Below, one piece after another: positions 24,253 to 34,800 of a stretch of DNA of 53,922 nt. Position 1 is the stretch's first letter, and each line of letters opens with the position of its first letter. The stretch comes from a virus. The position numbers and the translations under genes were made by a program. Where the stretch lies: the IMG/VR virus record IMGVR_UViG_3300010354_000116, positions 1 to 53,922 of that record, one strand, 5' to 3'. The notes beneath the pieces are model-generated. The model had not been told where the DNA came from, did no database searches, and was given only the letters and a program-made list of their open reading frames with translations.

Positions 24253-26121
24253 ATGCTCAAGAAAATTAAATTCGCTCCGGGAGTAAACCGTGAAAACACG
24301 CGGTACGCTGCCGAGGGTACATGGTACGAGACCAACAAAGTACGGTTTCGCCTTGGGCTGCCCCAGAAAATTGGTGGGTGGCAGCGCCTCTCTGCAAATA
24401 CCTTCTTAGGCATATGCCGCGCTATGACAAACTGGGCCACACTGGCGGGGCAGAACCTCGTGTCGGTGGGCACGAACCTCAAGTATTACATTGAGCGTGG
24501 CGGTAGCTACTTTGACGTGACCCCTATCCGTCTGACTACGGCTGCGGGGGATGTGACTTTTGCGGCAACTAATGGGTCCGCCGTTCTCACGGTTACCGAC
24601 ATAGACCACGGGGCGCAGCAGGGCGACTACGTAACTTTCTCTGGTGCGGTAAGCCTTGGCGGTAACATCACTGCTGCGGTACTGAACCAAGAGTACAGCA
24701 TTGCCTCCATCATCGACGACGACAACTACACCATTGTAGCTACAGCCACGGCAAACTCTTCAGACAGCGGAGACGGCGGAGCTGCCGTCGTGGCGGCGTA
24801 CCAGATACCTGTAGGTAACGAGCTGGAAGTGCCATTTACCGGGTGGGGTGCAGGGCGCTGGGGGTTTGGTACGTGGGGCTTTGGCGGTACGACAATCGCT
24901 CCCATGCGGTTGTGGAGCCAGAACAACTTCGGTGAGGACTTGTTCTTTACGTACCGTGGCGGCAAGCCGTTTTACTGGGACGCATCCGGCGGGGTGACTA
25001 CTCGGGCGGTGTACGTATCGTCTTTGGGCGGCGCGTCCGACGTTCCTACTGTCGCTAATATTGCGTTCGTGTCTGACATTTTCCGGTTTGCTTTCTGTTT
25101 TGGGGCTAACGAGATAGGCAGTGCCGTCATAGACCCCATGCTGATCCGTTGGTCGGACCAAGAGGACGTAGCTAATTGGACGCCTTCTACGACCAACCAA
25201 GCCGGTAGTTTGCGGGTGTCAAAAGGCACGCAGATTATTACAGTCAAACAAGCCCGCCAAGAAGTACTCGTATTCACCGACTCGGCAGTTTACGGCCTGC
25301 AGTACCTTGGTGCGCCGGAAGTGTGGGGTGCCCAGCTGTTGGGGGACAACATTACTGTCATCAGTCCAAACGCGGTTACCTACGCCAACAACGTGGCGTA
25401 CTGGATGGGCAAGGACAAGTTCTACTACTACGACGGTACGGTTAAAACCCTGACGTGTACGGTGCGTAGCTACGTGTTCGACGACATCAACAAGCAGCAG
25501 TTCAACCAAGTTGTCTGTGGTACTAACGAGCAGTTCGATGAAATCTGGTGGTTCTACCCGTCTGCGGGGTCTAACGAGAACGACCGCTACGTAATCTACA
25601 ATTACGTCGAGAACGCATGGTATTACGGTACGCTTAGCCGCTCTGCGTGGCTGGACTCCGACTTGCGGGATTACCCCATTGCTGCCACGTACAGCAACAA
25701 CTTGGTTTACCATGAAAACGGAGTGGACTCCAACGAGTCAGGAACCCCCACTGCGATCACGGCGACGATTGTATCCGCCGAGTTTGACGTCGATGACGGC
25801 GACCGCTTCATGCTGATTAACCGGGTACTGCCTGACATCACATTCCAAGGCTCTACTGCAGACGCGCCCTCAGTCTCCATGACGTTGCTGCCGTTGGAGA
25901 ACTCCGGTTCGGGTTACTACAATCCGGCTTCAGTGGGGGGTAACAGCGCCAACACTATCTCCCGTATTACCACGGTGCCTATCGAGGAGTTTACCGGGCA
26001 GGTTTACGTGCGGATAAGAGGCAGGCAAATGGCGTTCAAAATAGAGTCTACGGCCTTGGGTGTTACGTGGAAGCTGGGTGCTCCGCGCTTTGACATGATT
26101 CCGGCGGGGCGTAGAGGCTGA
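24253..26121 (+). CDS. Tail nozzle/tubular-type protein (P22 gp10-like, putative)
   Basis: 622 aa, beta-rich. Starts MLKKIKFAPGVNRENTRYAAEGTWYETNKVRFRLGLPQKIGGWQR, a pattern I associate with phage tail hub or DNA-stabilisation proteins of podoviruses. Continues with strands and conserved-looking blocks (WGFGTWGFGG; IRWSDQEDVANWTPSTTNQAGSLRVSKGTQIITVKQARQEVLVFTDSAVYGLQYLG). The size and position (after lysis genes, before internal proteins) fit a tail-tube or nozzle component. ATG overlap with the next gene. Confidence 0.65.
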   Translation: MLKKIKFAPGVNRENTRYAAEGTWYETNKVRFRLGLPQKIGGWQRLSANTFLGICRAMTNWATLAGQNLVSVGTNLKYYIERGGSYFDVTPIRLTTAAGDVTFAATNGSAVLTVTDIDHGAQQGDYVTFSGAVSLGGNITAAVLNQEYSIASIIDDDNYTIVATATANSSDSGDGGAAVVAAYQIPVGNELEVPFTGWGAGRWGFGTWGFGGTTIAPMRLWSQNNFGEDLFFTYRGGKPFYWDASGGVTTRAVYVSSLGGASDVPTVANIAFVSDIFRFAFCFGANEIGSAVIDPMLIRWSDQEDVANWTPSTTNQAGSLRVSKGTQIITVKQARQEVLVFTDSAVYGLQYLGAPEVWGAQLLGDNITVISPNAVTYANNVAYWMGKDKFYYYDGTVKTLTCTVRSYVFDDINKQQFNQVVCGTNEQFDEIWWFYPSAGSNENDRYVIYNYVENAWYYGTLSRSAWLDSDLRDYPIAATYSNNLVYHENGVDSNESGTPTAITATIVSAEFDVDDGDRFMLINRVLPDITFQGSTADAPSVSMTLLPLENSGSGYYNPASVGGNSANTISRITTVPIEEFTGQVYVRIRGRQMAFKIESTALGVTWKLGAPRFDMIPAGRRG

Positions 26122-26777
26122 TGTCCATCGAACGGTACCTCGTTAACAAGATACAACCTCCGGCACTCCCAGTGGCACAAGCTGGCCCGCTGCGTACGTA
26201 CTTGGACGACCTGAACAACATCCTACGCTTGTTTTTTGCTCGGGTATCTAACAACGTCAACCTGCTTACAGGCAGCGACGGCGGGCGGTTTATAGACTCG
26301 CCCAACGGGTTGTTTTGGGACAATGCAGACCAGACGCTGACAACGATCAACGTGGGGAAGCCCGTACGGTTTAACCAAACATATCTCAATAATGGTATGA
26401 CAATTAACGGGCCGTCGACGTCACAGATCACACTGACGTACTCAGGGATTTACAATTTCCAGTTCAACGCCATGCTGCGTAGCACGAACGCCAGCAGTAA
26501 AAACTCGTACATTTGGATAAGACGTAACGGTACGGACATAGGGTATTCTGCACGGGACTACGTAATCTCCGGCTCCAACGCCGTTCTGGAGATCAACTGG
26601 AACTTCAACATTGACGTGCAGGCAGGGCAGTATATCGAGATCATGTGGTCCGGAAGCGATACGAACCTGATTTTAGACGCTATAGTCCCTACGTCGCCCC
26701 ACCCCGGCGTGCCCTCTGCAGTGATTGCGGTGATGTTTGTCTCCGTGCTGCCTGATGTAATACCGACACCCCCTTGA
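26121..26777 (+). CDS. Virion protein with C1q-like jelly-roll pattern
   Basis: 218 aa. N-terminal helix (LRTYLDDLNNILRLFFARVSNNVNLLTG) then beta strands of jelly-roll type: GIYNFQFNAMLRSTN, NSYIWIRRNGTDIGYSARDYVI, AVLEINWNFNIDVQAGQYIEIMWSGSDTN. The GIYNFQF...YIWIRRNG order is like the C1q/TNF-type domains found on several phage tail proteins. Likely a tail-tip or minor surface protein. Confidence 0.62.
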   Translation: MSIERYLVNKIQPPALPVAQAGPLRTYLDDLNNILRLFFARVSNNVNLLTGSDGGRFIDSPNGLFWDNADQTLTTINVGKPVRFNQTYLNNGMTINGPSTSQITLTYSGIYNFQFNAMLRSTNASSKNSYIWIRRNGTDIGYSARDYVISGSNAVLEINWNFNIDVQAGQYIEIMWSGSDTNLILDAIVPTSPHPGVPSAVIAVMFVSVLPDVIPTPP

Positions 26778-26782
26778 GGTGA

Positions 26783-28291
26783 ATGATGCCTACTAACATA
26801 GACCCAACCTACGGTGGTGCGGTAAACGCACAGGGGCTTACAAGCCTTCAAAACATTGGAAACGTAGCCAAGGCAGCAGACGTAGCCAGAACAGCAAGTG
26901 CCGGCACCAAGTTTATGGGCGTAGACCCGGCGAGTATTATTTTTTCCTCCTTCGTTAATTGGATGCTTGGGCGAGGCAACGACGGCCCTGCTGCTGTAGA
27001 GACAACCCCAGAAATGGCAACGCAGCAGCTTTACGATTACTTACAGAGTAGTGAAGGCCAGCTTCCTGAAGGCGCAACTGAAGGACGCGACGTCCAGTAT
27101 CAAGGGTTGTATGACCGCGCTTCAGAACTTGGCATGACTGATCTTGCGGGAATGGCAGCGCAGAGCCCCTATGTAACAAGCTACGCGTCGCCTATTGAAG
27201 CCATACAAGGCGGAGTGAAAGACGCAACAACCGCAGTGGGTGGAGTAATTGATACGGGCCTGCAGCAGTTGGGCGCATTGATGGGTATGGGCGATCCCAG
27301 CCTTGTTGTGTTGAACCCGGTAAACCCTACCGCGTCCGTCGTTTACGGTACTCCGCAAGGCAGCGCCACGCCTACCATCATTGGCAATATGCCGAGAAGC
27401 GGAGCCCCTGTAGGAGTGGTTACCGGCATCCCTGCGCTGGATGATATTCTTGCTGGGGTGTTTAATCAGCGGGGGCAAGGCGGGAAAAGCCTTGAAGAAA
27501 TTATCCGGGGGGTTGTGCTGGATAAGGTTGGAGAAGAGTCGGGGGTTCCTGTTGCCGGTGTGGCAGGGGCTATCGAAGGCGGCTTGGGCGGAGACTTTGA
27601 CAAAGTAGTTGATAGCGTAAGAAACGTCGTCTTGCAGGTAGATAAAAAACTGGAAGAGGAAGCTCGCGTCGACCCGTTCTCTATTATTAAAGGCCCAGCG
27701 GCATCTGAGCAGATTGGTCCTGTGCAGACCGTCGATTCTACTACCCAAATAAAAGGCCCAGCGGCATCTGAGCAGATTGGCCCTGTGCAGACCGTCGATT
27801 CTACTACCCAAATAAAAGGCCCAGCGGCATCTGAGCAGATTGGTCCTGTGCAGACGGTTGATCCGTTCTCTATTATTAAAGGCCCAGCGGCATCTGAGCA
27901 GATTGGTCCTGTAAACACCACAACCACTGACACCACGGGCGATACCAAAACCACAACCACCGACACAACGGGCGATACAGATGCCGACGTTGTTGACGAC
28001 GTTAGAACCATCCTCGGGGAAACCTCAGACAACAAAATTGTCACGGCAACACCGAGCGTTCCGGTTCCTACCGTCACTACCCCCCTGTACGGTCAAGGCA
28101 TTCGTGGGATGAAAACGGAAAAAGCCGGGGTAACCCCGATAGAAGATGTCTTTGATATTAGTGACTTGTCCCTCGCCAACGTGCTGAGTTTGCTGGCCGG
28201 TGAAGGTGACAATACCCAACGCGCCCCGTATTATGGCGGCGGTACTGTGGATAGCAGCGTAGACGAAATACTGCGTCTACTTAGAGGGTGA
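26783..28291 (+). CDS. Virion protein with 21-residue tandem repeats
   Basis: 502 aa. Helical N-terminal half with a short hydrophobic segment (SIIFSSFVNWMLG); from residue 302 four copies of a 21-residue unit IKGPAASEQIGPVQTVDSTTQ (third copy with DPFSI end), then a Thr/Asp-rich linker with two TTDTTGDT units and a C-terminal helix (SDLSLANVLSLLAGEG). Position at the head of the internal-protein block suggests an ejected or internal virion protein. The near identity of the repeats at DNA level implies recent copying. Confidence 0.6.
   Translation: MMPTNIDPTYGGAVNAQGLTSLQNIGNVAKAADVARTASAGTKFMGVDPASIIFSSFVNWMLGRGNDGPAAVETTPEMATQQLYDYLQSSEGQLPEGATEGRDVQYQGLYDRASELGMTDLAGMAAQSPYVTSYASPIEAIQGGVKDATTAVGGVIDTGLQQLGALMGMGDPSLVVLNPVNPTASVVYGTPQGSATPTIIGNMPRSGAPVGVVTGIPALDDILAGVFNQRGQGGKSLEEIIRGVVLDKVGEESGVPVAGVAGAIEGGLGGDFDKVVDSVRNVVLQVDKKLEEEARVDPFSIIKGPAASEQIGPVQTVDSTTQIKGPAASEQIGPVQTVDSTTQIKGPAASEQIGPVQTVDPFSIIKGPAASEQIGPVNTTTTDTTGDTKTTTTDTTGDTDADVVDDVRTILGETSDNKIVTATPSVPVPTVTTPLYGQGIRGMKTEKAGVTPIEDVFDISDLSLANVLSLLAGEGDNTQRAPYYGGGTVDSSVDEILRLLRG
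27686..27913 (+). repeat. Tandem 63-bp repeat, about 3.6 copies, inside a virion gene
   Basis: Units start at 27686, 27749, 27812 and 27875. Each contains AAAGGCCCAGCGGCATCTGA, and copies differ at only a few positions (for example GGTCCT or GGCCCT, ACCGTC or ACGGTT). The unit length is a multiple of three, so copy-number changes keep the frame. Confidence 0.9.
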
Positions 28292-28295
28292 TGAT

Positions 28296-28919
28296 ATGGA
28301 TGGAATTGCCGATTTTTTGAAAGGGTTTATTTTTAAAGACGACGGCAGCGTTGACCCGGTAAAAGCCGCCACCACAGCTGCAGGGTTAGCTGCACTGTAC
28401 GGGTCTTTAAAGCCAGAAAGCAGCATAGGCCAGTTTATTGGCGCGGGTAGCCGCCAACAGCCCATTGGTTATACTGGGGGAATTCCTCAGTATAGAGCAG
28501 AACGCAATGTCCTCCCCACTGCGTTCGCTACTACGACCCCGACTGGGGAACCCCGCCGTCCGGGCAGCGGCGGGCGTCGCTATTTTACAGATATAGTTTA
28601 CACCCCCACAGGTGAGGTTATGCCTCGGTTCGCTCAAGGTGGTATTGCCTCTCTGGCCCCCTCTCGCGGGTACTACTTGGGCGGGGCAACCGATGGTATG
28701 GCAGATGAGATTCCTGCTACTATTGAAGCCACAGAGCCCGTTACGCTTAGCGACGGTGAGTTCGTGATCCCCGCAGATGTTGTCAGCCACCTCGGCAATG
28801 GCAATTCCGATGCCGGTGCGAAGATGCTTTACTCCATGATGGACCGCATACGCCAAGCCCGCACAGGGCGCAAAGAGCAAGGGCGTAGAATCAATCCGAA
28901 CAAGTATCTCCCCGCGTGA
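28296..28919 (+). CDS. Conserved phage virion-region protein (LSDGEFVIPADVVS)
   Basis: 207 aa. C-terminal part YLGGATDGMADEIPATIEAT, LSDGEFVIPADVVSHLGNGNSDAGAKMLYSMMDRIRQARTG is a strongly recurring phage motif of unknown role; middle has Gly/Pro-rich flexible text and FAQGGIASL, a short motif also present in the 29791 protein as MAGGGIVGYADGG. The N-terminal part carries a short hydrophobic stretch (VKAATTAAGLAALYGSL). Probably an internal or tail virion protein. Confidence 0.7.
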   Translation: MDGIADFLKGFIFKDDGSVDPVKAATTAAGLAALYGSLKPESSIGQFIGAGSRQQPIGYTGGIPQYRAERNVLPTAFATTTPTGEPRRPGSGGRRYFTDIVYTPTGEVMPRFAQGGIASLAPSRGYYLGGATDGMADEIPATIEATEPVTLSDGEFVIPADVVSHLGNGNSDAGAKMLYSMMDRIRQARTGRKEQGRRINPNKYLPA

Positions 28920-28929
28920 GGTAGAGAAC

Positions 28930-29772
28930 ATGGCTGAAAACAATATGGTTGCCGAAGAGTCCTCCCTTTCCAGTTGGGTGGGGCCGTACGTTACTCAGAT
29001 GCTTGGGCGCGGCGCGGCGGTGGCTGATATGCCCTACACGGCGTACCAAGGACCCCTGACTGCGGGACCGTCTGCACTGCAAACACAAGCCTTCCAAGGA
29101 CTGGGTGCACTGCAGACACCGACTACTTCCGGGTCTTTCACAGGTGCTGCGTACGCCCTCCCCACTGCGGAACAAATGGCTGCAGGGCAGCCCGGTACTT
29201 ATACCTCCGCTTCAGGCAATGTGGCGCAGCAGTACATGACTCCGTACTTGCAAGCGGTGTTGGACCCTCAAGTAGCCGCAGCCCGTCGACAGGCAGAGAT
29301 AAGTCAGCAGAACCTGCAGAGCCAGTATGGCAAAGCCGGTGCGTACGGTGGGTCACGTCAAGGTGTAGCGGAAGCGGAGCTGCAGCGTGGATTGCTCGAC
29401 CGTCTGTCTGGCATCTACGGCACCGGGTATCAGAATGCGTTCCAGCAGGCGCAGGATCAGTTTAATAGAGAGCAGCGGTATGGCTTGGATGTGCTGGCAG
29501 CGCAGCGTGCCGGGGGTACGGAGCAGCGCAACATCGAGCAACAAGGCATCCTCGCGGACATCGCTCAGTTTGAACAGGAACGGGACTACCCGATGCAGCA
29601 ACTCAAGTTTATGCAGTCACTGCTTGGCGGGGCGCTGCCGCTGGAGACGCAGACGTATTCTTACTACGAGCCGTCGGGGTTGCAGTCGTTGACGGGCGGT
29701 CTGGGTGCAGCATCCAGCATATATGACGTGCTAAATCAGTATTTGAACCCGATCAAGAAGACCGCTGGCTAA
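28930..29772 (+). CDS. Internal/ejection-type virion protein (putative)
   Basis: 280 aa. Ala/Gln-rich helical protein: YMTPYLQAVLDPQVAAARRQAEISQQNLQSQYGKAGAYGGSRQGVAEAELQRGLLDRLSGIYGTGYQNAFQQAQDQFNREQRYGLDVLAAQRAGG. Proteins of this composition lie before the large internal protein in podoviruses and are thought to be ejected with DNA; no direct motif. Confidence 0.62.
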   Translation: MAENNMVAEESSLSSWVGPYVTQMLGRGAAVADMPYTAYQGPLTAGPSALQTQAFQGLGALQTPTTSGSFTGAAYALPTAEQMAAGQPGTYTSASGNVAQQYMTPYLQAVLDPQVAAARRQAEISQQNLQSQYGKAGAYGGSRQGVAEAELQRGLLDRLSGIYGTGYQNAFQQAQDQFNREQRYGLDVLAAQRAGGTEQRNIEQQGILADIAQFEQERDYPMQQLKFMQSLLGGALPLETQTYSYYEPSGLQSLTGGLGAASSIYDVLNQYLNPIKKTAG

Positions 29773-29790
29773 AAACAGGAGCGCTACACC

Positions 29791-31791
29791 ATGATGCAAC
29801 AAGGTCTAGGCGCACTGACGCCGCAACTGCCCGCAGGGCAAGCTCCTGCCAACCCAACACGAATGGCAGCGGCGATGGACGTGGTAACAAGCGATGCGGA
29901 AGAGCAGATTCTCGACCCGCGCACACTTGCATTGATCAAGTACAAAGACGCCGTGCAGGCCATGCAGTCGGCGGATCAACTTATGGCCGCGTCACGTCCG
30001 GCCCCCACACCCCCTACTGTAGCAGAGCGCACCAAGCTCGCAGCCGAGCAGGGCATCATGGGTCTTGCTTCACGTTTGGCCCCGGGACTCCAACAACAAG
30101 GTAACCGTATGGGTGCCGCTCAAATGCAGCAAGCGATGACTGGTGGGCTGCCACAGCTTCCGTCGCCAAATATGGCACGTATGGCCGGTGGTGGTATTGT
30201 GGGTTACGCCGACGGTGGCGGTGTGGATACGGACGTACAGAGATACATCGAGCAATACCGCACTATTATGGCTGCAATTCAGAGTGCGGGTACTCCAGAA
30301 CAAAAGGCTGTGCTGCAACAGCGCCTGCGTGAGATTCAAAGCACATTTGACCCTGAAACAGTGGCCCGCGCTCACATGCAGATGAGCGGCCAAGGTATGG
30401 CTGATGGCGGGCGGGTAACGGGTTACGCCCCCGGAGGGGACGTCAGAGTAGAAGGAGCGCAGCCTGTAGATTTTATTCCTACCCTCCCGCGTGAGGGGCA
30501 ACCTACATCGGTTGAAGAATTAGTTGCTGCAGCCGAAAGATACAATCGGATTGAGGCGCAAGCTGAACGCGCTAGAGAGCAGCGGCGTAGACAGTTGGAA
30601 GAAAACTATGGCCTACCTACTTCAGAGGGGGGTAAGGGAGCTGTAGGTTCCGCGTACATAGACCCGGAAACCGGCAAACCTATGTCTTTGGGGGAGCGGT
30701 TACGCCCACTTCTCAAGTTTTTTTACGACCCCAGTGGCCGGGAGGGGCAGTACGGTGGCGCGTCGTCGCGTGAGGTCTCTACCCCTCCTGAATCTGCACG
30801 CACCCCAAATTTTAACGTTGGTATTGCTACTCCTAGAGACGATAGCTTCCGCATGCAGGGAGTTTCGGGGAGAGCCGCAGCGCAACCACGTCGTTCTATT
30901 ACCGGTAACCCAGACCTCGACGCTGCGCTTGCATCTATGACCGAAGAAGGTAATGCCTCCATCCCTAGAGTAGAAAGTGAAACAGGTAGTGGGCTTGAAG
31001 CGTTGTTGAAGCGTCGCCTCGAAGATGGGTTTGTAGATACTGCCCGGACCGATGCTGAAACCCGTGCCCGGGAAGCCTACGCAGTACCTGAAGAATTGCG
31101 AGAGCTTTACCGTAAGCGTTTGGAGGCGTTGGATCGTCCGATGTATACCCCGGAAGAAGAGCGTAGACGCTCCCTGCAAGGACTCTTATCTGGGTTGGCA
31201 AGTTCAAGCTACATTGCCGAAAGTGGTCCAGCGGCTATGCAGGGTGTGAATGAAGTGCGAGACGCCGTTCGCCAAGATGAGCTGGCTCGTGCGGAACAGC
31301 AGTTCAACCTCTCCGACCAACTTATGGGTATGGATAGAACTGCAAGTATCGAAGCCTTTGGTGCTGGCCTTGAAGCCTCTAACGCAGCAATGACACAACA
31401 AAATGCTGCCATGTCGGCTACAGCCTCTATGCTTAATGCCGCTGGACAACGTGAACAAGCCGCTCTTATTCAGGAAAGTCAGAACCGTATGTCGGCGCTG
31501 CAAGTGCAAGCCGATGCCATCAGCAAAGCCGCGCAAATGGGGCAGGATGTTACCAACTCACTGGTCAACTATGCTGAAACGTTGCGTCGTAGCCTGCAGG
31601 ATACGGACTCAGCTATGGCTAATATATTGGAAGCAAGCGGGCCCGGTATGGCGTTGCCTCCGGAATCACAGGCTGCGCTTCAAACCCTGCGAGATCAGCG
31701 AAACATTCTCAACAGCCAGTACAGCGCGGTAACAGGCCGAGTAGGATCAAGGCTGGGTGTGCCTGAAGTAATAGATTACACTAGCTTGTAA
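29791..31791 (+). CDS. Large helical virion protein, probable ejection protein
   Basis: 666 aa. Contains MAGGGIVGYADGGG (about residues 130-143) and GMADGGRVTGYAPGG, glycine motifs shared by many phage internal proteins. The middle is disordered and polar; the C-terminal about 250 residues are Ala/Gln-rich coiled coil (QQFNLSDQLMGMDRTASIEA, SQNRMSALQVQADAISKAAQ). No enzyme motif seen. Precedes the giant protein, as ejection-complex genes do. Confidence 0.62.
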   Translation: MMQQGLGALTPQLPAGQAPANPTRMAAAMDVVTSDAEEQILDPRTLALIKYKDAVQAMQSADQLMAASRPAPTPPTVAERTKLAAEQGIMGLASRLAPGLQQQGNRMGAAQMQQAMTGGLPQLPSPNMARMAGGGIVGYADGGGVDTDVQRYIEQYRTIMAAIQSAGTPEQKAVLQQRLREIQSTFDPETVARAHMQMSGQGMADGGRVTGYAPGGDVRVEGAQPVDFIPTLPREGQPTSVEELVAAAERYNRIEAQAERAREQRRRQLEENYGLPTSEGGKGAVGSAYIDPETGKPMSLGERLRPLLKFFYDPSGREGQYGGASSREVSTPPESARTPNFNVGIATPRDDSFRMQGVSGRAAAQPRRSITGNPDLDAALASMTEEGNASIPRVESETGSGLEALLKRRLEDGFVDTARTDAETRAREAYAVPEELRELYRKRLEALDRPMYTPEEERRRSLQGLLSGLASSSYIAESGPAAMQGVNEVRDAVRQDELARAEQQFNLSDQLMGMDRTASIEAFGAGLEASNAAMTQQNAAMSATASMLNAAGQREQAALIQESQNRMSALQVQADAISKAAQMGQDVTNSLVNYAETLRRSLQDTDSAMANILEASGPGMALPPESQAALQTLRDQRNILNSQYSAVTGRVGSRLGVPEVIDYTSL

Positions 31792-31814
31792 AACGGCTGA
31801 CTAAGGGGGTCCCC

Positions 31815-34800
31815 ATGCCTGTAGTACGCGTGCCAGACGGCAGGCTTGTAAATTTCCCGGATGATATGCCGAGAGAACAGATACGGGCCATAATTGCCTC
31901 TAAGTTCCCTGACGCATACAAAGAACAGGAAATACCCCCGCCTACCCCCATTGAGCGTACTTTCTCCGGGCAGGTGGGTGAGTTATTCCGGGGGATTCCT
32001 CGCGGGGCGGTTAACCTGTTGGAAAGCGCAGGTATCGGCGCTAGCGCACTTTTGCCTGAAGGCGCAGAAGAGTCTGTACGTGGTGTTGTTGAGCGTCTTG
32101 GTGAAAGTGCAGCAGCGCCATTTCAACGTAAAGCTGGCTATGAAGACAGCATGGCGGGTACGTTCGGGGAGGCTGTTGGCAGCTTCGTGCCGTTTTTGGC
32201 GGCGGGTCCGCTCGGCGTTGCTGGTAGAGTTGGGGCTACGGGATTAGCTGGTGCAGCGGGTGCTGGGCAAGCTCGCACGAGAGCAGAAGCAGGTGAAGCT
32301 ACGCCTGAAGAGCGGGCGCAGGCGACAGCACTGGGTAGCGTAGTTGGGCTGTCCGAAGTCCTTATTCCGTTTCGCATCCTAGATAATGCCATCGGTGCGG
32401 TGCCTGCCTCGGGGGTAGTCAACCGTCTCAAGCGTGCTGCACAAGCCGGGGGCGAGGAAGGAGCGCAGGAAGTCGCTGCAGAAGTAGCGCAAAACCTAAT
32501 AGCAAGAGGGATATACGACCCCGAGCAGGGTGCGTTCACTGGCACTGGCGAGTCTTTTGGCTACGGCGCTGGGGTTGGCGGTCTTGTGCAAGGTCTTATG
32601 GACCTGTTCGTCAAGGATAGAGGAGGTGCCCCAGCTCCTCAACCTGCCCCAGAAGAAGAGGGGGACGAAACTACCTTAGTTGGTACAGAGCAGGGGCCGT
32701 CTATTTTTGAAGGGGAAGATTTGTTCCCTGCCGAACTCGAAACTGCGTTAGCGCAAGCTCCGCGTCCTGAGCGTCCTTTAGCAGCTGAACCCTCCGTAGA
32801 AGAAGCTAGACCCACATCGGACATGATGGGGGATTTGGTAGATATCGCGGAAACTGAAGAAATACAAGACCTTCTGGACGAAGAAGAACTTGCTCGCATG
32901 CAGGAGCAGGAAGACCTTGAGCTAGCAAAGGCACAAGCCACTCGTGCCGGGGCTCAGAACATAGTAGACGACATAGAGCGCCAACTGGAAGCAAACCGGG
33001 CGCAAGCCGCGATGCTCGCTCGCAGACGCGAAGAGTCAAAGCAAAAACGCCAAGAAATCCTCGCTCCTGTATTAGCGCGAGAAGATATTACTGACGTAGA
33101 AAATATAGGGCGTGCGTTTTCTGCAGAACTGCGACGTCAGGGTTTTGCAAATACGGAACCCACAAAAGACGAACTTGCGCAAATTACTTCTCGATCTTAT
33201 CAATTAGAGGAAGCAGCACTTACAGGTATAGAGCAAGAAAACGCGAGGCGTGCAGGGGTTAGCGAGTTAGAAGCGTTAATCCCAGAAAAGAAGCCAAAAC
33301 CTCAAGCGGTTAGCACAACAACAACCCCAGTCGATACAAGCAACCGGGACAGGCTGGACAGAACTGGTCGGGGGGCGTCTGGGCAGCTTGAAATTCCCGC
33401 CGTGGAAAGAGCGAGTAAAGCCGAACGTCGCGTCGCAGCTATTACAAAAGAAGAACTCGATGCCGCCGGGGTACCTGCAAATGCGCCTATCCGTCGCCGA
33501 GTGCAAGGCGTACCCCTGACAACTACAGAAACAGCTGCCCAAGTTCAGCAGGATTTACTTTCTTTTGCCGCTAACCCCGTCGTACAGGAACGCACCCCAG
33601 AAGTCGCTGCGCAAGTAGAAACCTTGGCGCAGACCGTAACTGAAACCGTTGCCCCTGCGCCTGTTACCGAGACCGTAGAAGAAACCGTCGCCCCCGCAGC
33701 TCAAAAAACTAGGGGAAGAAAGCCGGGGGTGCCCCTTACTCCAGAACAAATCGCCGAAAGAGCTGAAAGAAACAAATCCGTTAACGCCAAACAAACAGCA
33801 CAAGCCCGTGCCACCGAAAGACTTTTGGCTGATCTTGAGGCGGACAACATAAGCAAGGTTTTATCGCAAAAAGCCTATTCTCCGTATTTCCCTACAGTTG
33901 AAGACTTTGAGAGCTACAAGAAAAGCGCCACAGATGAAAAAGCGTCTCGGGAGCAGTTCGACACGGAGACTAAAGCTAAATTTATAGAATTGCGCCTGTC
34001 AGGCATGGATACACGTAGAGCTGAAAAAACAGCCGCTTTGTATGCACGAGATAAGCAAGTAGCGTTTAACAACGCTTCAAATGCGATCAAAAATCTAGAA
34101 GCGAAACGCGTTGGTAACATAGCCAATGTTATGCAGGTTGCAAATGATCGCAGAGCCAGCGAAGCAAAAAGAGCCGCCGCAAGCAAAGTTTTGTCCGATC
34201 CGCGTATAAACCCGGCAGACATTGAGGCAGCTACACGACTTTTGCGCTCAACCGTATCCAAGAGCCTACTACCAAGACAGCAGTCGCCAGTCGACGTGGA
34301 AGGTGATCTCGGGCTTATCACCCGTGCTCCGTTATCCTCCGAGGAAACAACAGACTCCGCAGCGGACACAGCAACGGCGATCCAAAACAATAAAGGTAGA
34401 ACCGAGTTTGAGCGCAGACTCGCAAAAGTGCTACACCCGGTACTGCAGAAACTAGGTACAAAGTTCGTTGTTGTGCGAGGCCCAGCGGCCTTACCAGAAA
34501 ATCTTAGGGGCCAGCCCGTATTTGCAGGGCTGTACGACTCTGTAGGAAACACCGTATACCTAGACGCCGAGCAAGGGACAGACGTTGGTACCGCATTGCA
34601 CGAGTTCGTGCACGTCGCCTCGGTCGATGTGATCGACACATATTACGAAAACCCAGAAAGTTTGTCCGTAGAAGCGCAGCAGGCTGTTAAAGAAATGCAG
34701 GAGCTGATGGTACGCGCAGGGGGCAGATATGCGCAGCTTAAACAATCTGGTAGGGCAACCCCTGATCTGGACCTCGTCGCTGAGGCCACAGATGGCTTTA

